A stretch of 64,000 nucleotides of DNA, from contig NC_089491.1 in assembly GCF_036850765.1 (NCBI RefSeq), positions 126,370,766 through 126,434,765 on the forward strand. The letters run 5' to 3'. Below, in pieces: positions 58,511-64,000 of the stretch. Position 1 is the first letter of the stretch. Every line of letters begins with the position of its first letter. Source of the stretch: Saccopteryx bilineata (Eukaryota > Chordata > Mammalia > Chiroptera > Emballonuridae). A program made the position numbers and the translations under genes. The notes beneath the pieces were generated by a model. It did no database searches, had not been told where the DNA came from, and saw only the letters and a list, made by a program, of their open reading frames with translations.

Positions 58511-61076
58511 TAGGTCATGCTGTCTTTGACATTTCTGTGTGGTCTTTATAAAGAAGATGGCCTCAGTGGTACTGTCCTCCAGGCCACTTATTTTCCTTGT
58601 TTTAGGAATGCTTCTTGAGGGTACTATTTTCACTCTTGTTATATGTGAGTATTAGATTCAGTTGGTCTTTTCATGGGCACATTTATACTTTCAGGCTGGC
58701 TAGCTCTAATGGTTAACCTTGATTATGTGTATTACACACTGTGCAATGTCTGTCCTGTTAGGCATATTTTTTCTCCACAATGTCTGGTGCCTGCTAGACT
58801 CCACCTTTGGTGTGCTGCTTGTGTAGGTAGTTGAGTCTAGGGTTGGTGCTGTCTGCCACTCACTACCAGTAGTGTTGACTCTAGTTCTTCTTGGGTTGGT
58901 GTCAGCTGTTGTTTGTAACCCACTGTGGGCTACCTGTTGGCAGCTACTGCACTTTTCACTGTTTGTTTCTGCATTTTCTGTGTCTGGATACTGTGAGAGG
59001 GGCCAACCTTTATATAAGCATCAGCTTTCTCCTGCTGAGAGAGAGATGACAACAGCTCCATAAATGCCCCAAGCTCTGTAAGATTTGTCTCCACTTTTCA
59101 GCTTCTCCTCCTCCTCTTGTAGCTGCCTGGTCTTCCCATAGAATCTTCTGTAGTAAGACTATAGTGTGGACTCAGATTGGCCTCATCCAACCAACCCTTC
59201 TACAGGTTGCACACTTGGTGAGTTAGGGCAGCTGAGGTTGTGAAAATAACATTTGTTGGACCCTCTACTTCAGGAGTCTCTTGGTCTGGAGTTCAGTGCA
59301 GGGAATGTGACCCCAACTTTGAAGCTTGATCCCTTAGCCACTGCTGGATACTCAAATTTTATTTCTCTCCAACAAGTTGAGCAGCAGGTTCAGAACAAGT
59401 GTGGCCAACAGTCCCCTTTGCAGAAGTTCTTTCAGCTGCTGAGACCCTGGTCTCAAGGAGGAAGACTGAGAGAGTCTTCTCTTGGGGCTGACTATGCCCC
59501 TCCCAAGGGTGCCTAAGCCTCTCAATTAGATCCAACAATAGACTCACAGGGACTCACACTTTAAATGTCTATGCTCCAAGCCTCTCTCCCTGCTCTCTGT
59601 GGAATATAGCCTAAGTGGACAAATATTCAGTGCCTAGTCTGGCTGTCTTTGAACCTCCACCCTATCCAATGCACATGAGCTACTGTGCTGGTGCTGATCA
59701 CAGAGAGTGGAACTTACCTCAGCTGGGCCAGGTGTGAGGTGATTTTCCTTAGGATACCACTCTAGCAAGGGTTGTTAGATCTTGAACTGATGCTTTCCAC
59801 AGCTGGCCTCTGAATGTGCCAGCTCTAAGCCTCCTTGGCAGGAACTCAGTGCAGACCAGTGGGAGACACTGTCCGTGACTGGCCCTCAGCAACCTTCTTG
59901 GAGCTATAAGCAATTAAGAGTTTGTGGCTGCTTCTGCTAGGCGCAGATGTACATGGAAATACCTATCTGCACTCCTAGGCTGACTTTTATGCACTCTGGT
60001 CCTGGGAGAAAGTTTGCTCAAATGACCAAGTTTCCCTGAGTTCCGTTTCTTGCACCCTCTGTCTGATGGCTACTTCTTAGGCTCAATCACTGAAAACATC
60101 TCTGCTAGGGTCTGTGGCATTCAGGGGTTAGAAATGGTGTTGGGTGTGGCTCCACCCCTTGGCCCCAGGTGTCAACCTGTTCAGACTTTTTTTAGACTTC
60201 AGTGGGGTGTGGCCCCAGGAGTTCAGTGGGTGTGGCCTCTGAGACTCAGAGGTGTGGTCTGCCCACTCTCTGGACAGATTCAAATAAGTCTTCAGTGAGG
60301 TGGAAGCACAAGTCATAGACTTAGGAGAGTGTGGGGGGAGAGCTCAGGTCTCAACACCAGAAAACTGAGTCACTGACATGCCCCCTGCTTCCTCACCTCT
60401 TAGAACAACCCATCATCATGTCTGGGGGTGGAGAGAATCCCAAGGATGGAGCAGCTGCTTTTCCCCAGGCTGATGCCACTCAGAGGAGATTTTTCTACCC
60501 AAGAAAGATGGCGACTGCAATACTGGAGTTCTGGTTTCCATCCCCCACAGTGTCTCTCCCTGGGCCTCCAACTTTACACTCCTCCTGCAACTACAGTCCT
60601 CTCAGCTCTCTCTGGCCTGAACCCTAGGTAAGTGGCTGAGAATGAGGTTTTCTGTGTGGGCCCTTTAATATGGAATCTGTGTCCGAGAGATGTGTCTCTT
60701 TCTCAAAGACAGAAACTCGGCTCTTTTCACTGCCAAATGCTGTCTGGGCACCTCCTTTAGGCTCTGGGGCTCTAGGCTGGGGCTCTGGTCCTGTGCCTGA
60801 AGACCCACATCTCTCAGGAAAACCCACCCCGCTGTGAGAGTCCATCAGGGCCCCCTCTCGCTCCTGGGAGCAGAGCAGCTCTTTCCGCATCTCTGCCCTT
60901 CCTACCAACATCGGTGTGGCTTCTTTAATGATTCTTGGTTATAGAGTCCTCTTAGTTTTGTCCAAAGTTGGTTTTACAAGATGATTGTTCTTAAATTAAG
61001 TTATAATCCAATTTGGTCCTGGGAAGTGGCATTTGGAATGTCTGCCTACTCCATCGTCATCTTTCTTCCCTCTCCA
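58511..61076 (-). promoter_or_regulatory. L1-C 5' UTR (long leader)
   Basis: About 2.6 kb of non-coding leader. Blocks match the L1-A leader in inverted order, for example cccagctttacac-type and ctccatcgtcatctttcttc near the 5' end. Reading frames here (58872-59063, 59253-59516, 60331-60627, 60624-60911) have no domain. Confidence 0.7.
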
Positions 61077-61179
61077 GGAAGGTTTAAACTGGGAAATTCT
61101 GTGACCAGATTTTAAACTATGATGTGTATTTATTGTAGGGGGCAGTGTAGAAGAAAAGGAAACACTTAAGAAACACTAT

Positions 61180-61345
61180 ATTTTAGCACTTTTTGTATTA
61201 TGTACACACTATTTGCTTATGTGTGTTTATTTTCCTCTAAAGCTCTTCCTCAAGAGCAAGAATCATATATTGTTTATTGTCGTGTCTCTAGCACCCAGAA
61301 AAATACATGGAATGCAAGAAATACTTAGTAAATTGCTTGAAGATT
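61180..61345 (+). repeat. L2 3' end remnant
   Basis: The order of aagagcaagaatcatatatt, tgtctctagcacccagaaaa and aatacttagtaaattgcttg follows the L2 3' UTR. Confidence 0.65.
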
Positions 61346-61652
61346 CTAATTTTATTCTGTCTGATCTCTTAACTGGAAGAAATAATATCTGGAAGATGTT
61401 GGTTATTTCTGCTTCAAAGAAGGGAAGCAAAGAAAGATGATTTGCAACAACAGAATGAAGTAGAAATGTAGAGAGGAGTAAATAACTAGGCATTTCTTTG
61501 TCCCCTGTATTAATTAGCCTGTCACCTTGTTCCAGGTTAGTCCTGATTGTATTCTGACTGAGTGTCACAAGGCAATACCTGAACCCTTATAGTAAACTAG
61601 TTTTCATCTTTTTGTATTTATTTAACTGGTGTTGATTTCTGTTACTTTAAAA

Positions 61653-61842
61653 CAGGCGTCCCCAAACTACAGCCCATGGGCTGCATGCGGCCCCCTGAGG
61701 CCATTTATCCAGCCCCGTTGCACTTCCGGAAGGGGCACCTCTTTCATTGGTGGTCAGTGAGAGGAGCACTGTATGTGGCAGCCCTCCAACGGTCTGAGGG
61801 ACAGTGAACTGGCCCCCTGTGTAAAAAGTTTGGGGACCCCTG
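61653..61842. mobile_element. Non-autonomous hAT transposon, short form
   Basis: A 190-bp element with ends caggcgtccccaaact and agtttggggacccctg, and a perfect 8-bp TSD, ctttaaaa (61645-61652 and 61843-61850). It matches the 331-bp element at 33386 along both arms but lacks about 140 bp of its AT-rich centre; the join lies near gagcactgtatgtggcagcc. Confidence 0.92.
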
Positions 61843-61859
61843 CTTTAAAACAAAATAGT

Positions 61860-61985
61860 CCTAGAACTAATTCTCAATTTCTACTTATTTGCTGAATGAT
61901 TTTGGGCAAGTTATTTAACCTCTTTAAATTTTAGTCTTTTTATTCCTTAACACAAGTTTGATAAAATTATAATACAAATTATAAT
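61860..61985 (+). repeat. MIR SINE remnant
   Basis: The core phrase tgattttgggcaagttattt, then aacctctttaaattttagtc, is the standard MIR core. Confidence 0.8.
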
Positions 61986-61989
61986 TTGT

Positions 61990-62780
61990 ATAACCTGGTG
62001 GTAATACAAATTTAGGTAATGCAACTAACATTGAGTTCTTTTCTGTCCAGCATCTATTGCTCATTCTACACATGGAGAGTAGTCACAGTGAGATCTGGAT
62101 GGGAGCGAAAGGCCAGGTGAGTGACCGATAGGGTAGTTCATTTTGGGAAGTGGGAGTGTGGGTGAATCCCCAAGTTCATATCATTTCCTCATCCTAATTA
62201 CCTCATGTCTGGTTGTCAAATGAAAATTAAAAATTTCTGGAACTGTGGCCTATGACCTAGAAGTCCTAACCATCATTGTCAAGACACATAGAGATGTTTA
62301 AGCCAGAAATGACAACTATTATTGGGGGCCACTTTGGAGCTTAGTTATCACAGCACCCAAGTCTTAAAGGTTGTCATCTTTGTGTGGTGTGACTATGAGT
62401 AACTTTTTACCCTCTTTCTATTTGTTTGTATTTTCTGAATTTTTTGGAATAAGACTGTATATTTAAACATAATATCATATAACTGTTACATAATGCAAAA
62501 TAAATACTAAAAACATTGTATTAAATCCCCCCCCCCCAAAAAAAAAGAACTGACAACTGTCACTACGTGATACCAAGCTACAGTTGGGACCAGGAAACTA
62601 CATCTTTGTATCTCAACAATCCCTGCCTCTTGTCCCCCAAATTCTTGTGCAGGCTCAACCTAATCATTTAATTACACTTATCATAACATTGTTTCATGTA
62701 TAATACTGTTGAAAGTTTTACATATCACTTATTATATTATGGTGGGGTTCTGCCATAATAAAGTCTTACTAATAAGCTAC
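61990..62780. other. Anonymous intergenic DNA
   Basis: No gene. It includes a C-run followed by an A-run at 62527-62545. No repeat is named. Confidence 0.45.
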
Positions 62781-62796
62781 TAAGAGATTCAAATGA

Positions 62797-63182
62797 GCCT
62801 GTCCAGAAGGTGGCACAGTGGATAGAGTGTTGATCTGGAATGCAGAAGACCCATGTTCAAGACTCCAAGTTCTCTGGCTTGAGGGAGGGCTCATCCGGCT
62901 TGAGCATGGGCTCACTAGCTTGAGTGTGGGGTTGCTAGCTTGAGCGTGGGATCATAGACAGGACCCCATGGTCACTGGCTTGAGCTCAAAGGTCGCTGGC
63001 TTGAGTGGGAGGTCACTGGCTCAGCTGGAGCCCCCTGGTAAAGGCACATATGAGAAAGCAATCAATGGACAAGTAAGGAACCGCAACAAAAAATTGATGC
63101 TTTACATCACTCTCCCTTCCTGTCTGTTTGTCCCTATCTGTCCCTTTCTTTGTTTCTTGCTAAAAATAAAAAGAGAGAGAAA
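62797..63182 (+). mobile_element. tRNA-derived SINE, long form with expanded internal repeats
   Basis: It starts gcctgtccagaaggtggcac and carries at least six gcttgag-type internal repeats (62880-63020), more than the other long-form copies. It then has aaaggcacatatgagaaagc and an A-rich tail. TSD aagagattcaaatga at 62782-62796 and aagagatttaaatga at 63183-63197 (14 of 15). Confidence 0.88.
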
Positions 63183-63197
63183 AAGAGATTTAAATGA

Positions 63198-64000
63198 GAC
63201 TGTATATATAAAGTACTTGGTATAGAGCATTGTGCACCCCCTAATGTGAAATCACTATCAATTATCATTATTATTATAATCCTAAACGTAATAACTATTA
63301 CAATTGGAGGATGAGCATGTAAATGAATTTAAACTCAATGTGGTTAATTCTAATATTTCTTCTTTGTTGGAGACTATAGTTAATACATATGGTGAAGTGA
63401 TAATCTCTGAATTTAATATATGTATTTTATTTCTTCCTTCTCTGTCCAAATTAATTGTCAGTTGGATACATATTTAATATTTTCAAAAGAAAAATTGGCA
63501 GTAAGTTTGCTATGTTGGCATTTTTGCTCGTATATATGTTCTACCTATGCCTAGAAATAGTATTATTTTTATCCTCCTGTCATCATACTGATCTCTTTTA
63601 TAAAAGCAAACATTTCAAAATGTGAACATTTGAGATTTCATTTATTAATTTAAAACACCCATCTTTAAATGTGTATCTATTTTCCTCAATATATCAAGTC
63701 TGTAGATTCTGTGCTACTTAGGATTTGTAAAGCAATTATTAAGTCTTTGATATTTATAAAAGATCTGAAGCTTTCAGAGTGATTAATTATTGATTACACA
63801 AATGAATCAACCTTTAAAGCCATAATAAATATTTAATATCTTCTTGGAGTGAAGTGATATATTTCATGAGGTTTTTTTTATTATATTATTATTCTGTATG
63901 TTTAAAATGCTAGTATTCTGTATTGCCTGTATTACAATTAGATGTAATCTACCTTTAATAAATAGACTTTTGGTCTTTATAATATTATTAATATGTTGCT
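63198..64000. other. Anonymous AT-rich DNA to window end
   Basis: About 800 bp without gene or recognised repeat. Confidence 0.5.

Larger units (their letters stand above)
51884..61076 (-). mobile_element. L1-C: near full-length LINE-1, defective
   Basis: Minus-strand L1 with its 5' end (ggagagggaagaaagatgac) at 61076 and its tail starting at 51884. The TSD ggaaggttta is perfect over 10 bp (51874-51883 and 61077-61086). Removing the nested L1-D and a SINE leaves about 7.7 kb, the same as L1-A, with which it shares the 5' start, long leader and ORF sequence. ORF1 and ORF2 both contain stops and frameshifts. Confidence 0.9.

Overview
This window looks like non-coding, transposon-packed DNA from a placental mammal, most likely an insectivorous bat. 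I found no host protein-coding gene, exon, functional RNA gene or CRISPR array. The mammalian assignment rests on L1 LINEs, MIR and L2 relics, MaLR (MLT1-type) LTRs and MER5/Charlie-type hAT relics. The bat assignment is an inference from two things: several tRNA-derived SINE families that resemble chiropteran (VES-like) SINEs, and many short, recent-looking hAT DNA transposons, which are unusually common in bats. I recognise these from memory without a database search, and I do not assign a bat family.

Layout. 1-20.5 kb: mostly anonymous AT-rich DNA with scattered SINEs, L2/MIR/MER relics, MaLR LTRs, two copies of a TG...CA solo LTR family (6968-7586 and 8108-8511), and another LTR fragment broken by a small hAT element (9894-10066). 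20.5-28.9 kb: a plus-strand, near full-length L1 (L1-A) with a roughly 2.6 kb 5' UTR, inactivated by stops, frameshifts and two SINE insertions. 29.4-33.9 kb: a cluster of LTRs, including a SINE split by an LTR and by a hAT element. 34.5-42.1 kb: a hAT transposon with a transposase remnant, split by a minus-strand L1 (L1-B) that is itself split by a truncated L1 (L1-E). 42-51.9 kb: SINEs, hAT and other TIR elements, older L1 fragments, one twin-primed L1 insertion and microsatellites. 51.9-61.1 kb: a second L1 of about 7.7 kb net (L1-C, minus strand, same structure as L1-A), with a truncated L1 (L1-D) in its tail and a SINE in its ORF2. 61.1-64 kb: L2, MIR, a small hAT, a SINE and anonymous DNA.

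There is no operon or pathway here. The sequence records successive insertions, and many are datable relative to one another because target-site duplications (TSDs) can be read directly. All L1 and transposase reading frames seen are disrupted, so I infer that nothing here encodes a complete mobile element. The strongest observations are the three-level nest at 34496-42067, the five-copy solo LTR family with 5-bp TSDs, the SINE/LTR/hAT composite at 29.4-30.8 kb, the two long-leader L1s in inverted orientation, and a possible spliced-leader-like deletion in L1-B.
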